64,000 bases of DNA from Rebecca billardiae RCC1528 (Eukaryota > Haptophyta), in the NCBI GenBank assembly GCA_965240325.2, contig OZ251241.1, positions 1,178,001 to 1,242,000 on the forward strand. The letters run 5' to 3'. The notes under the pieces are model-generated. The model did no database searches and was not told the origin of the DNA. It was given only the letters and a program-made list of their open reading frames with translations. Position 1 is the first letter of the stretch; each line of letters opens with the position of its first letter. Both the position numbers and the translations under genes were made by a program. Positions 35,001-45,837 of this stretch are shown here, piece after piece.

Positions 35001-38000
35001 TCCTCGAGGCGCCGCGGCGGCGTGATGACGTCCAGCTTCGTGATGGACAGCACTGCGCCCGTCGGGGCTTGCGTGACGCCGAGCCCGACCTGCGCGTACC
35101 AAGTGGCGCTGCGCATGTCCTCGGGGAGGAGCGAGCACACCGGCTCGTTCACGCGGTTGCACACGAGGCAGAAGTGCAAGCACGGCAGGCGCTTGCGGCG
35201 AAGCAGCCCGCAGCACAGGAAGTTGTCGAGGTGCACAAAGCGCTCTTTGGACTGGTCCGTGGTGCTCAGCACGCGGTAGCAACCGGCGTGCTCGCCGTCG
35301 GCGACGAGGTTGCACTCGGCGCCGCCCATGGCGCGCGCGTCCTGCACTGCGCCGCGCACGTACGGCACGTGCCGCGGTGGCAGCCCGTGCAGGTCGCGAT
35401 CGGGGTCGGGGTTGAGGGCGTGGCGCACGGCCACGGCGCGGTGCGTGGCGAAGAGGCGGTAGAGGTTGTCGTGCAGGTCGAGCAGCATCCACACCGGGCC
35501 CTGCGACTTGCGCACAGGGAGCAGCCACTTCATGAACGACTCCGCGGGCGCGCCTGTGACGTAGCCGCGCATCCACACCGGCGCGAAGACAGGGAAGAGC
35601 TCGGCGCGCGGGATGAGATCGATGATGCGCTTGCCCGACTCGGGCATCTCCGCCCAGGCCCGGTCGAAGTCCTCGACGTACAACGCCTGGACGCACCGGT
35701 CGAAGACCTCCAGGATCTTGTTGACGTCGTTCGCCGTGTGCGCGTACCCCGTGATGAAGTTGTCCCGCTTGTGGAAGGTGCACAGGAACAGGTGCCTGCG
35801 GGGGCAGAGGAGCTTCCACGCGCCGCGCAGGCCCTTCTGCCCGTCGGAGATGGTGACGGAGTCGTCGACGTTCCACACGTCGTCACCGCCCAGCTCCTGC
35901 TTCAAGTAGCGCACGTGCGCGCACCACGAGTCTAGGCACTCGACGTCGACGATGTACGACACACAGAGCACGAACAGCTGCCCGTTGGCGTTCACTGCGA
36001 GCGTCACAAAGAGCATGCCTGTGACGCGCGCAGGTGGCACCGGCGGAGAAGGCCGGGGTGCGGGTGAATGTGCGTGCCAGGGCGGGTGTGCATGTGTGTG
36101 TGTGCGTGGGTGTGCGGCCTGCAGGACACGGAAGGGGGGAAGGGGGGAAGGGGGGGGGGTGGGGGTGGGGGGCGCACACCGGCACGCTTGCCACCGCCGC
36201 TCGCCGGCCTGTGCAGGTGGCACGCGTCGCTGAACACGGCGCGGTTGCCCTTGGCCAGGAAGTGCTCACGGTAGAGCTGCTTGGCCTGCTTGGGCACGTA
36301 GTGGAAGCCACCGACGGCCTTCTTCCCGCGCACCTCGTCAATGGCGCGCTTCACCGAGGGCTCCTCCGGGTCGAAGGGCCGCCTGGCGCCGAGCGGCACC
36401 GAGCGCTGGGCGCTGTCGTGCACACGGCGGAACATCGCGAGCACGTCGCTGTGCACTGTGTCCGCGGCGAAGACGATCGGCGCGACCGCGTTGCCCTCCG
36501 CCGAGAGCCCGGCGGTCACTGCCACCAGGTCGCGCGACATGGCGCTGTCGTCGCCGTAAATCTGCTCGCGCGCGACGGCGAGCGCCCTGCGCACGAGGCT
36601 CTCACCCACCTTCTCCGGGACGAGCGCGCGCGCGACGGCCTTGCTCTCCGTGACGCCGTACGCCAACTGCGCGTGCGTGGCGCCGCGCTCGCGCAAGCGC
36701 GCCCGCCAGTCGTGCTCGACTGCCTTGCCCAACTGCTTGGCGGAGTAGGGCCACACGCGCACTCGCGCCTTGGTCCGCGACCGACTCGGCGAGGTGACTG
36801 GGTTCGCGCGCGAGCCGGCGCCGCCGGCGTTGTTGTAACAGTCCGGGCTGTGTGCGGAGGATGCCTCCACGTACCACGCCGGTCGGCCCCACACGGCGTG
36901 ATCCGGCGCGGGGCCCACCTGCACACGGAACGCGCAGTTCGGCGTGGTGCACGTCACCCTCAGCTTGGAATGGTCCAGTTGGGCGGACGGCGGCATGATC
37001 CGCCGGTGCACGGCGCACTCCGCTGCGAGGGTGATGGCGTCCGCGAGGCGCTCGAAGCGCGTGCCGGGTCGCACGAGTGTGTCGCTCGCCAACGAGGAGT
37101 CACGGACCACCTCCGTGTGCGGGCGTGGCGGCCTCGAGCCCAACACCTTCCAGCCTTCCACGGGCGCGAGCGCATGGTGCTGCCCCGCTCTGGACTGCTT
37201 GGGCAGTGGGTGGTACTCGGCATCTCCGCCGTGGTGCTGTGGCAAGGGCTGGCCCTGCGCGCCTGCCGCGGCGCTTGCGCCTGGGACGGCCGTGCGCGTG
37301 GCGGGCGTAGGCTGCGCGCACGCGCCGGACGGGGGGCACGTCACAAGCGCCGCGAGCGGGTCGTGCGCAGTTGACGCACCGGCTGCGCCAGCGTGGGCGG
37401 AGCCCTCCCGAGCGTCGTCGGACACATCGTCGCGGTCGCCGCTGGGACAGAAGCGCGCGCTCTCGTCCTCACAGAGCATGAGTGGGTCGGTGGCCTCCCA
37501 CTCGTCGATCCGCGCGAGCGCGGCACTGCCGGCGTCCGGCTGCGAGATGACACCACTCACGGCCCCCGCGCCATCCTCGCTGAGGAGGAGCGTCTGCCAG
37601 TCCGCGCTCAGGACGAAAAGGGGTGCGTTGCCGCTCGCAGCTGCACGCGTGTGCGCCGAGCGACTGCGGCCGAGGTCCTGCACAACAGTGCCCACTGCCT
37701 TCGCAGCCTGCCGTTGTTCGTCGGTCGCCGTCGCCGCGTGAAAGTGGCCTCCGACATGAGCGGCCTGGCCGGGTCGGAATGCCAGCCTGAGCTCGTGTGG
37801 CGCCAAGTGCAGGGTACCATGTGGTGGCCGCGGCAGCGGCATGTCCGCGTTGTCCGTGCCAGGCCCACCGACGGCGCGAGCCTGGACGTTCGAGGCCAAA
37901 ACGCCCGCGAGCGCGCTCGGTCCGGCGCCGTCGACGCGCTCCTCGCCCAGGCGCACGGCGTTGCCGAGCACGCTCTGCGTCGGCGCGGCCGTGCAATGCG

Positions 38001-41000
38001 CAACCGCGGCGGCAGTGCCACCGGCGCCATGCGCGCCAGTCGCCTCGCCGCCGTCTGGCACATCGGCGCTGCCGGGGGACCCTTCGCGCAGCACGCGCGC
38101 ATTGGCGTGCGGACCACCTCCGCCGCCGCCGCCGCCGTCACAGCCCGTGGACGCCGGCGCGCCATGCACCGCCACGACGACACACGGGCTCGTGCAGGCG
38201 GCGGAGGCGTCCGCCTGCGTGCACAACAGCGGCGCCCGCGCAGCGGGAGGGGGGGCAGGCCAGGGGCAGACGGGTGGCGAGCTGCTGATGGCCCCCGGAG
38301 GACGTGGGCCGGCGTCGGCGCCTGGCGCGCGGCCGTCCACGCCGCGCGGCGTCGGTGTCCCCGGCCCTGCACGGACAGGGCCCGTGCCGTGCGACGTGTC
38401 GCGCTGCCCGTGCGGGCCCGCAGGTGGCGAGCGGGCTGCAGCTGTCAGCGACGCGTCGCCGTTGTCAGCACCGGGGAGCGCGAGCAGAAGCGCCGAGTGC
38501 GCCCATTGGCGCTGCGCGCGTTCTGGCGGCACATGCACGCACTGCGTCACGCCGCGCAAGAGCTCCTCGGGATCGGCCGTCGGCGCGTCGCCCAGCGCGT
38601 GTTGGACGCAGTCGGCCACGTACTGCTGGTGCTGGGGCGAGCCCATGTTGAATGCGGGGAATGCGCCCTGCGCGTCGCCAGGCGCGCCAGCGCGCAGCTT
38701 CCGGCTGTACAGGTGCCGCAAGCCCGATTCGAGCGTGAGGACGAAGCGATGGGGCGTGAGCGGCGCAGGCGCAGAGACGAGAGCTGCAGGCGAGGCTGCC
38801 GGCGCGGCCAGCACCATCGGGCTGCGGTGGCGGCCCGCCGCGCGCAGCGCGGCGGCGAGTTCGGGCGACCCGAACAAGAACACAGCCTTGATGACATCGC
38901 CGTCGAGAGTGTGCGCGCGCCGCGGCTTTTTCCCCGACATGTCGCTGTGCGCAGGGGCGGTCCCGCCCCGCGGCGCCTGCGCCGAGCGGTGGTACAGCAT
39001 GGACGGGAAGATGTGCACGGTGCCTGCCACGTCGCCGCCCTCCACGTCGCCGCCATGCAGCGGAGCGGCGACGGGGTGTCCGTCCGGGCCCGCGTCCAGG
39101 AGCTCGAGCGGGTAGGGGTTCCCCCCGTGAGGTGCGACGGCACGTGCACGACGAGCACGGCCGTCCAGACGTGGGGGTCGTGCACCATGTCGCTGTCCAC
39201 GTGCCAGCCGTATGTGGTGGCCTCGCCCGCTGCGGTCTGGCCATCGCTGGTTGCGCCCGCGTGCGCGTCCGCAGGCGACGGGCGCGCGAAGACGTGCCAC
39301 GCAGTGAGAACGGGGCTGGAGTGCTCCACGTCGAACACCGCCTCCATGAAGGCCTGCAGTGTAGTCACCACGTCCGCGAATGGTGGGCAGTCCAGCACCG
39401 CTGTCGGCGTGCCCGCCTCGGCGCCATGGTCGCCCACCCCCCAGCGGCGCTGCTCGGCGGCGACGCCGGCGGCATCGGCGGAGTGATAGGCGAGTGCAGT
39501 GCGGATGAGGGCATGGTCCGCAGCGTGGAGGGGCATGGAGGCGTCGCCCGCCTAACCTGGCGTGGACAAAGACGTAGTCGCGCAACGCCTGCACAGCGTG
39601 TGGTGGTATGCGAACGCTGTGGGCAGTGGCCGCAGCGTCGCCGAAGGCTCGGCGAAGCGCGTGCTGGACCGCCAAGTTGTGCACGAGCATGTCGCACAGG
39701 CTCAGGGACGACGCGGGGGTGTTCGGCGGGGCTTGGCGCGGTGGCGGTGCGCGCAGGGCCGGTGAGGGGTCCTGCGGCACCCCCGGCGGGCGAGGGCACC
39801 CCGCCGAAAGAGCGCCTGACACCGCGCTCACGGCTTCTCCGGACACGCGCGCGGCGGCGCCGGCGACGGCGTGCGCGCCGACCAGAGTCACCACCAGCGT
39901 CACCGGCGGCATCGCCACCGCTGCATCGGCCACCAAGGCTTCGGCGAACGTCGCGTCGAGGAACGGGTGCAGACGTGCGCCCACGCCGACGTGCACCAGT
40001 GCGGGCGTGAGCGGGATGACGACAGCCCACACAGTGCGACGCTCGAGGACGGAGATCGCGTGCAGCAACGGCCGCGCCAGCCAGCCCTCGCACAGCGCAC
40101 GCCCTTCGCACGCGTCGAGAAAGGCCGTCAGCCCAGCGCGGCCGTCGTCGCCGACGTCAGACACGGACGCGCGCAGCGCCCGCGCGGCAGCGACCCGCCG
40201 GTCGCAGTCTGCACCGTCTGCATCGTCGTGGACTGCGTGGCCGGCCGCACGGCGGCACTCGGCGTCAGCGCGCAGCGCTTGGTCCACAGCGCGCAACCAC
40301 GTGGCGCGCGCGCGCAGCAGTTCCCGCCAGAGCAGATCCGCCCGTTGGCCCGCCTGCACCGACGAAGACGTCTCCATGTAGAGCGCGTGGTCCGCAAGCG
40401 GCGGCGCGGGGGCCAGCGCCCCACGTAAGCTCGTGTACGCACGGGTACGCAGGTGGTCTGCCGCGTGCGCGTCGGACACGCCGGGGGCTGACGCCGACGC
40501 CACGCGCACAAAGGCGGCGAAGAGGTCTTCGCGGCATCCGGCGTCGGCGCCGAACACCGCGCGCGCGTAGTATTCCACGGCCGGCGCCGGCTTAGCCCCT
40601 GTGCCACCCGCTCGCGCATCCACAGTCGAGAACACGCCGTGTATGTCCCCCGCGTCCGGGCGGGGCGCGCACAGCGCAGCGAGCGCCACCTTCACCTGCA
40701 GAGGCGAGCTCGCCCATGCCGCACGCACCGCGATGGCAGCAGGGGCGCGAGGCAACGGCGGCGGCGACCCCTGCCGCCGCCGTTGCGCCGGCACACCCCA
40801 GCCCACAGAGCCCCCCCCCGAGTCCGAGGTCGGGTCGTGACCTAGCAACCCACCGCCGGCAGCGCCTCCGGCAGCGGCGCCGTGCGCATCGCCAGGCGGG
40901 GGCGACGACACCGGGTCACACCCAGCTGGGCACAGCGAGGTGGGCACCGGCAAGTGCTCGGCGCCGGGAGCGCCGGCGCAGCCGGCGCCATGCATCGCCG

Positions 41001-41702
41001 CAAACGCCAGGGCGCGGAACCACAGGGCAGCAGACGACAGCCTAGACAGCCTGTCGCAAGAGCCGCCCATGTCGCCGCCCAGGTCCAGTACAGCCTCGGC
41101 TGAGGCCAGCACACCGACGCACTCGGTGAAGCAGAGAAGCGCCTCCGCACTCGCCAGATCCGACACCACCGGCGGCACGCAGCCGGTGCCACCAACACGA
41201 CCACCAGCCTGGGCGGCGCTCACCGAGCCCAGCACGCACAGCACGAGGACCAAGCTGAACTCCCACGGGGTGTTCTGTGGAGTCATCCGCAGAGCATTCA
41301 GCGCGCTCTCCGCTCCGCTGACGAACTCGTCAATCCGCAACGCGCGCACAGTGGTGCCGTCGACGCGCCTGGGCTGCACCACGTCAGATGACGCCTCCGC
41401 CTGCGCGCGACAGATGCACGGTGCGCAACGGATGCACGATGGCGGGCAAAAGGGGCGGGGGGGGGGGGGGTGGGGGTGGGGGGCGCGGGGTGCGACGTTG
41501 GAGGCACCGGCACGCACGTCGGTGCAGGCAGTACCCTCTGCCAGCCGCCCGCGCGCAGCACCGCCACCCAGCCGCGCGCACCATCGTCCTTGCGTGCGCA
41601 GCAGTTCCGTCGTACAACCACCAAAGCGGGCAAAGGGCGACACCTGCGCGCGCGTCCGGAGGCCACGCGCGCGTGAGGCGGCGCGCGCGCAGGCGGCGGC
41701 AT
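32045..41702 (-). CDS. Giant MULE transposase with 2OG-dioxygenase-like, PHD-like and OTU domains
   Basis: Proposed exons 41702-41535, 41400-36180 and 36018-32045; introns of 134 bp (phase 0) and 161 bp (phase 1) have GT-AG ends. Predicted about 3,120 aa. In order: a hydrophobic segment (about 108-125); an unrecognised region; a 2OG/Fe(II) oxygenase-like domain (about 680-900) with WHVDSD near 789 and IFPSMLYHRSAQ near 860; a linker; a MuDR-type zinc/DNA-binding domain (about 1500-1580, VTCTTPNCAFRVQV); the MULE DDE core with Asp1780 (FSDACHLHR), Asp1856 (VTISDGQKGL), the CTFH motif and Glu1956 (GAPAESFMKW); a SWIM-like finger near 2073; a GRPANADRAPSFWE motif; a Cys/His PHD-like finger (about 2290-2355); and an OTU cysteine-protease domain (about 2705-2955; GDGDCFFHA, GHFHAVV). 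Within the oxygenase the frame changes twice (about 39550 and 39120) and returns. The transposase call is firm, OTU strong, oxygenase and PHD probable. Confidence 0.88.
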
Positions 41703-42361
41703 GTTGTGCACGTAGCTTGCGCGTAACGCCGCACGAACCAGCTCCGCCTGCGCGCGCGCGCGCCACACGGCCGTCGCGCGCGAGTTCGCCAGGAGGCGGG
41801 CGTGCACATTATGCAAACCAACGGAGGCGCACGCGGACAGAGCGCGTGCGCGCGCGCCGGGAGGCCACGCGCGCGTGAGGCGGCGCGCGCGCAGGCGGCG
41901 GCATCGCGCGCCTCCCCCGCTCCCCCCGCCCGCAGCCCGACGCGCGCGCGCGCGCGCGCGTCGGGCGCGCGCGCGCACCTCGTTCGCGCGAGGTGCGCGC
42001 GTGGGGGCGATGGGGGCTCTTCGGGGCTTTTTTGCGGGCTCCGAAGAGCCGCGAGGGGCCCCGCGGCCGAAACAGCACGCGAGGGCGTCGAAACGACGCG
42101 AACCCCGTGTTTGATTAAGTGTTTCGCCGGCGGGGTTCATTTCGCGGGTACTGCGCGTAATCGGCGACGTCAAAAGACGCGATTGCGCCGTTTCGGCGCA
42201 ATCGCGGGGTTCGGTATCTTCGTGCGCGTGGCTTGCCCGAATGTTCGACAATCGGACTTCTGGGGGACATCGCGTCCGGAAAAGCCCCTCGCGAGGTTCT
42301 GGCCGATTTGGCGGGATTCTGCACAAGCCGCCGCGAATCGGCGGGGTTCTGAACTTTTCCC
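41692..42361 (-). repeat. Terminal inverted repeat, right
   Basis: 670 bp, reverse complement of 26488-27157. Its inner edge contains the ATG of the transposase gene (41702-41700). Confidence 0.93.
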
Positions 42362-42370
42362 TTAAAACAT
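42362..42370. repeat. Target-site duplication, right
   Basis: TTAAAACAT, identical to 26479-26487. Confidence 0.93.
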
Positions 42371-42398
42371 CTACTCGGGCCGGGGGTTTGGTGGTAAG

Positions 42399-42437
42399 GA
42401 TTTTCCGAAAAATCGGCGGCCGCTTTTTCGGAAAATC
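42399..42437. repeat. Hairpin beside the transposon
   Basis: Perfect 14-base arms GATTTTCCGAAAAA and TTTTTCGGAAAATC around an 11-base GC-rich centre, about 30 bp outside the transposon. Confidence 0.75.
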
Positions 42438-43909
42438 GCGGGACCTGAGGTGGCGGACGCGATCCATGCCGCACGACGGTGATGGCCGCGCCGGGGGAGG
42501 ACGCGGGACCGGAGGTGCAAGCAGGCCGCAGCTGCGATTGTTGCGTTGATGGGACGGGCGGCGCGGCGGCCAATGCGCCGGCCCATGATCCGGGCGATAC
42601 CCGGATGTCGAGACCGGGGCACAAGTCCCCGAGCGGGTGCCGTAGGAGAATCAGCACCTGCTCACACGTAGCGAGCATTGCCCTTGGTCTTGTTCGCGCG
42701 GGGATCAATCTGGCCCACAGCTTCGCGATGCTGCGCACTGTGGGCCAGGTGGTGCAGGCTTTCCAGTTCGCCGAACTCAAGAGGACTGCTCGCACTGCCA
42801 AGGCTTGGGCCTGTACCGCGGTGGTGCTCGGCGGACCTGATCCAAAGCCACAGCTGTGGTTTGACCTCGCGGGCGTACATGGCAAGACTGTATGGTCGCA
42901 AGGCCATCGATGTGAACGTGTGCACGGCACCACTCTGCCATGCTTCAACTCGTCTGGGTCGAGCTGAGGGCAATCATTCGTGCCCGGAGCATCTGTCAGG
43001 CGCGCGTGCATGCATGCGCGCTGCGCGCCGCGCTGCGGCCCGCGGCTACAGCTCCTGTCACCTTAGCAGATATCTAATGCTGACCACCCTTTTGCGCATC
43101 CTGCAGTAGGCTGTGACAGGTGGGCCTTTCGCGACTGCGCCCATCGTCATCATGTCGCCGTGATCATCTGTCAGCAGCTGACTGTGGAGTCGTCTGCAGC
43201 TGGTCAGACTGTCCGCCCGTCCGGGCCCGGCCTCAGGCTCAGGCTGCTCTCGATCGGGCTGGCGCCGAGCTCAAGTGCTAATCTTCGGCTCACACGTAGT
43301 CACATATCCGGCGGCGGATGGCAGCAGTGGGAGAAACAAGTCTCACGCGCAGGCTCAGCTGATGGCCGCCGAGGCCAGCAGCGCGTCAAAATCGTCAGTA
43401 TAGTAGTACGCGTAGCATCATCGTCAACGGTCAGCGACTACTCATAGTCATACTGCATCCCGTCGACTCGTCCTCAGCCGCCGGTTGCGCCTAGGAGCGG
43501 GCGCAGCGTCGCCCTGGCGACCTCAACTGCAGGCCAATCGCGTCGGGCGGCAGCGGGGGCAGCATGATGAACGCCAAGTCGACGAGTGCGTGGCGCCTCG
43601 CCCGCCGCTCGCCGCGCAGCACTCTCAGGGATGACTGCCGGCAGCGCGCGCAGCTCTGAGCTCACCGGCGATCAGCGCGCGCAGCTCATGCGCGCGCGCT
43701 GACCGGTGAGCGTGCCCGCGCCCATCGCGCGGACGAGCGCGGCGTAGGCCGAGAGCAGTGCGGCTCTCCGCACGTACGTGTGCTTCGCCAAGCCCCGCGC
43801 GAGCTCGAGCTACACGCCGTGCGCAAGCAGCTCAACCGCAATCCGCATCGCACGCTTGAGATCACTGCGCGACAGAACGCAGAGGTCGGTGAGGCTTTCA
43901 GAGCGGCGC

Positions 43910-44325
43910 TCACTGAGGCGGCTTGCGCAGGGCGTAGCTCGGCGAAGCGCTACTGGAGATGAATACCTGTCCCCGAGACGCAAGCCACGACATGTCTGTC
44001 AACTGGGACAGCACACTGAGGGAAGCATCAGCTGCGAGGTCAGGGTGTCTACTGCCAGACATCTGCCAGTTGAACGCCTCGCGCCCCACCTTCGTGCCAG
44101 CTGGGCCGAGCAGGTAGCAGCAAGGGTTCGCGCAGTACGGTATGGCAGCGTCCGCGGACGGCGAGAGGGTCGACCAGCCGCCATGTACTTGGATCGACAG
44201 CTCGGCGCGCGCGCTGAACGATTGGAAATGTCCTTCTGCGTGAACGGCAGCTTGCGCGCCTGCTTGCCCGCGGCAGGAGCAAGCACGACGGCGGCGCACG
44301 CAACAAGGAACGTCAGCACGCTCAT
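43910..44325 (-). pseudogene. Relic of a secreted-protein gene (candidate)
   Basis: From 44325 a frame starts with a signal-peptide-like leader (MSVLTFLVACAAVVLAPAAG) and runs about 35 codons. The protein-like sequence then continues in a different frame with LSIQVHGGWSTLSPSADAAI and IPYCANPCCYLLGPAGTKVG to a stop at 43910. Just downstream at about 43863 a polypyrimidine tract ending TCGCGCAG precedes another coding-like stretch (KRAMRIAVELLAHGV, in-frame TAG, then RAALLSAYAALVRAMGAG). Either a multi-exon gene with unresolved junctions or, more likely given the TAG, a pseudogene. Family unknown. Confidence 0.33.
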
Positions 44326-44988
44326 GGCGAATGTTTGCCGTCCTCCGCCTCGCCGCTCGCATCCGAATCGCGGCCGATTCGGCGACGTGCAGATGGCCAC
44401 CATGGCGACCCTCCGGCGAGCGCTCGCCGGCTGGAATCCCTATGTGCGACGCGCTCCCAGTACCCGCATGCTATTCACACATAGGAGCAGCCTTCATAGG
44501 CGACGGGCGTGTTGAATAGCCGCTGCCTTCATAGGCGCGCGCTCAAAATAGCGCGCGAAGGTGAAACGGGAAAATCTGGCCGCGGGCTTGTCAGACAAAC
44601 CCACGCTGGGCGGCCCCGCGCGCGCACGGCACGATGGCGACCTCACGCGGCGCGCTCGGACGCGCACCCACGGCCGCTGCGGGTGCGCGCGCGAGGTCGG
44701 CGCGGCTCAAGACACCTATGGGGCTCAGTCGCGCTCGCTCCCGCCCGCCCTCGCCGCCCTCGCCGCGCGCAGGGCCCGGCTACTTTCCGCGCGACGCGTC
44801 CAGGAGGCGGCCCGCCGCACGAGAGCGCGCGCGCGCGTGTGCCAGAGGCCCAATTAAGACGAGCCACGGCCTCTGCCCGATGGGCCTAGGTATTGGCGCA
44901 TCGACGAGCCCCAGCGCGCGACGATGCCCTCGCGTACTCAGCGGAGATGAGCGGTTTTGTTGCTTGTTGAGCATATTGTTCGAACAGC

Positions 44989-45279
44989 TCAAATGCACAT
45001 GTTGCTGCAGAGTGCGTTCTCGGGCACCTGCTGGCCGTAGACAGTGCGCTCGACCTGTGAGCGATCGTCTGCAGGCTCGTGTGCGCCCACGCTGGTGGCG
45101 TGGTGTGGTCCGATCTGGAGCAGGAAGGTGTCCACTGCTGCACGAAGAAGGCCGGTCACGGCTGTGACTTGTGAGTCACCCGGGCCGGTCGCCGCGCCGC
45201 CGCGCCGCCATTCGTACACGGTAGGGCGATCGAGGCATGAGCGACGAATCAGAGCGCAAGGTATCGGGAGAAGACGCAA
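44989..45279 (-). CDS. Hypothetical open reading frame or exon
   Basis: 96 codons; the second half (GLLRAAVDTFLLQIGPHHAT through TVYGQQVPENALCSN) has the G/C third-position bias and amino-acid mix of a real protein. The opposite strand also has a coding-like tail here (VVWSDLEQEGVHCCTKKAGH), so the strand is undecided. It lies inside the candidate element at 44571-45916. Family unknown. Confidence 0.22.
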   Translation of the reverse strand: MRLLPIPCALIRRSCLDRPTVYEWRRGGAATGPGDSQVTAVTGLLRAAVDTFLLQIGPHHATSVGAHEPADDRSQVERTVYGQQVPENALCSNMCI

Positions 45280-45802
45280 CAGATGTGCTAGCGTAGTTGT
45301 TGGTCGAGGCTATGCGTGTAGAAGCAGCACTGACTGAATTGGCGGCGCCGGGCCGCACGGTGACTCGCTGGCCTGTCAGCTGTCACACATGCGTGCGGTC
45401 TCGGACTGATGCCAGCATGGCTCAAGGCGCAGCGGTGATGCTAGTACTATCAGCCCCCTCGCACAGAAGCGAAAGAACCCGACCGTTGAGTACCTGAGGG
45501 GTGCACGCGTGCCGACCATCATGCTCATCGGGCAGGCCTTCCAATCTAGAGCCGCGCGTGCCAGTCAGCAGGTCTTTGCGCGCATAAAGGGTGACGAGAG
45601 CGTGGACAAGGCGGCGGAAATGCTGCCATCGGGTCTTCTCGCCACCACGAGGCGCCCGCGCACGGCCGTCAAGCTCGTATGCGGCCCTGGGCGCATGGCG
45701 CAGACGGGCCCTCGCGTCGCCCAGTGAGCGCCATCCGCCCCGTTGGGGCTGGCGTCCGCAGCCCGCGCACGCGCGACGCCTATTCGATGCGCACCGGACG
45801 GC

Positions 45803-45837
45803 GGACGACCCCCCTCCCTTAGGAAGGGGGGTCGTCC
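45803..45837. repeat. GC-rich hairpin
   Basis: Thirteen-base arms GGACGACCCCCCT and AGGGGGGTCGTCC with a 9-base loop, close to the right end of the candidate element. Confidence 0.75.

Larger units (their letters stand above)
26488..42361. mobile_element. Mutator-like (MULE) DNA transposon with two giant genes
   Basis: A 15,874 bp element bounded by 670 bp terminal inverted repeats beginning GGGAAAAGTTCAGAACC, and by the 9 bp direct duplication TTAAAACAT. It carries two convergent genes, one on the plus strand (27147-31247) and one on the minus strand (41702-32045), separated by about 800 bp. The minus gene encodes a MULE transposase with all three catalytic acidic residues, fused to dioxygenase-like, PHD-like and OTU domains. 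Class is set by the transposase family, the long repeats and the 9 bp duplication, which agree. The equal length of the two repeats and the sameness of the sequences I compared suggest a young, possibly mobile copy, apart from two frame changes in the dioxygenase region. Confidence 0.93.

Noticed and set aside
36120-36180. G-run-rich stretch read as a coding Pro-rich or Gly-rich segment
   Set aside because: It lies inside the phase-1 intron that splits the MULE catalytic domain; removing it joins DACHLHR to GMLFVTLAV as the family requires.
37393-39486. Plus-strand frame of about 700 codons inside the transposon
   Set aside because: Shadow of the transposase gene; basic composition and no domain.
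26488-42361. Interpretation as a giant-virus or polinton-like insertion because of its size and OTU domain
   Set aside because: No capsid, DNA polymerase, integrase or packaging ATPase; the long inverted repeats, 9 bp duplication and MULE core define a Mutator-class transposon.
42479-42967. Plus-strand frame of 162 codons right of the transposon
   Set aside because: All frames here are open on both strands and the sequence begins inside a repeat; no family recognised.
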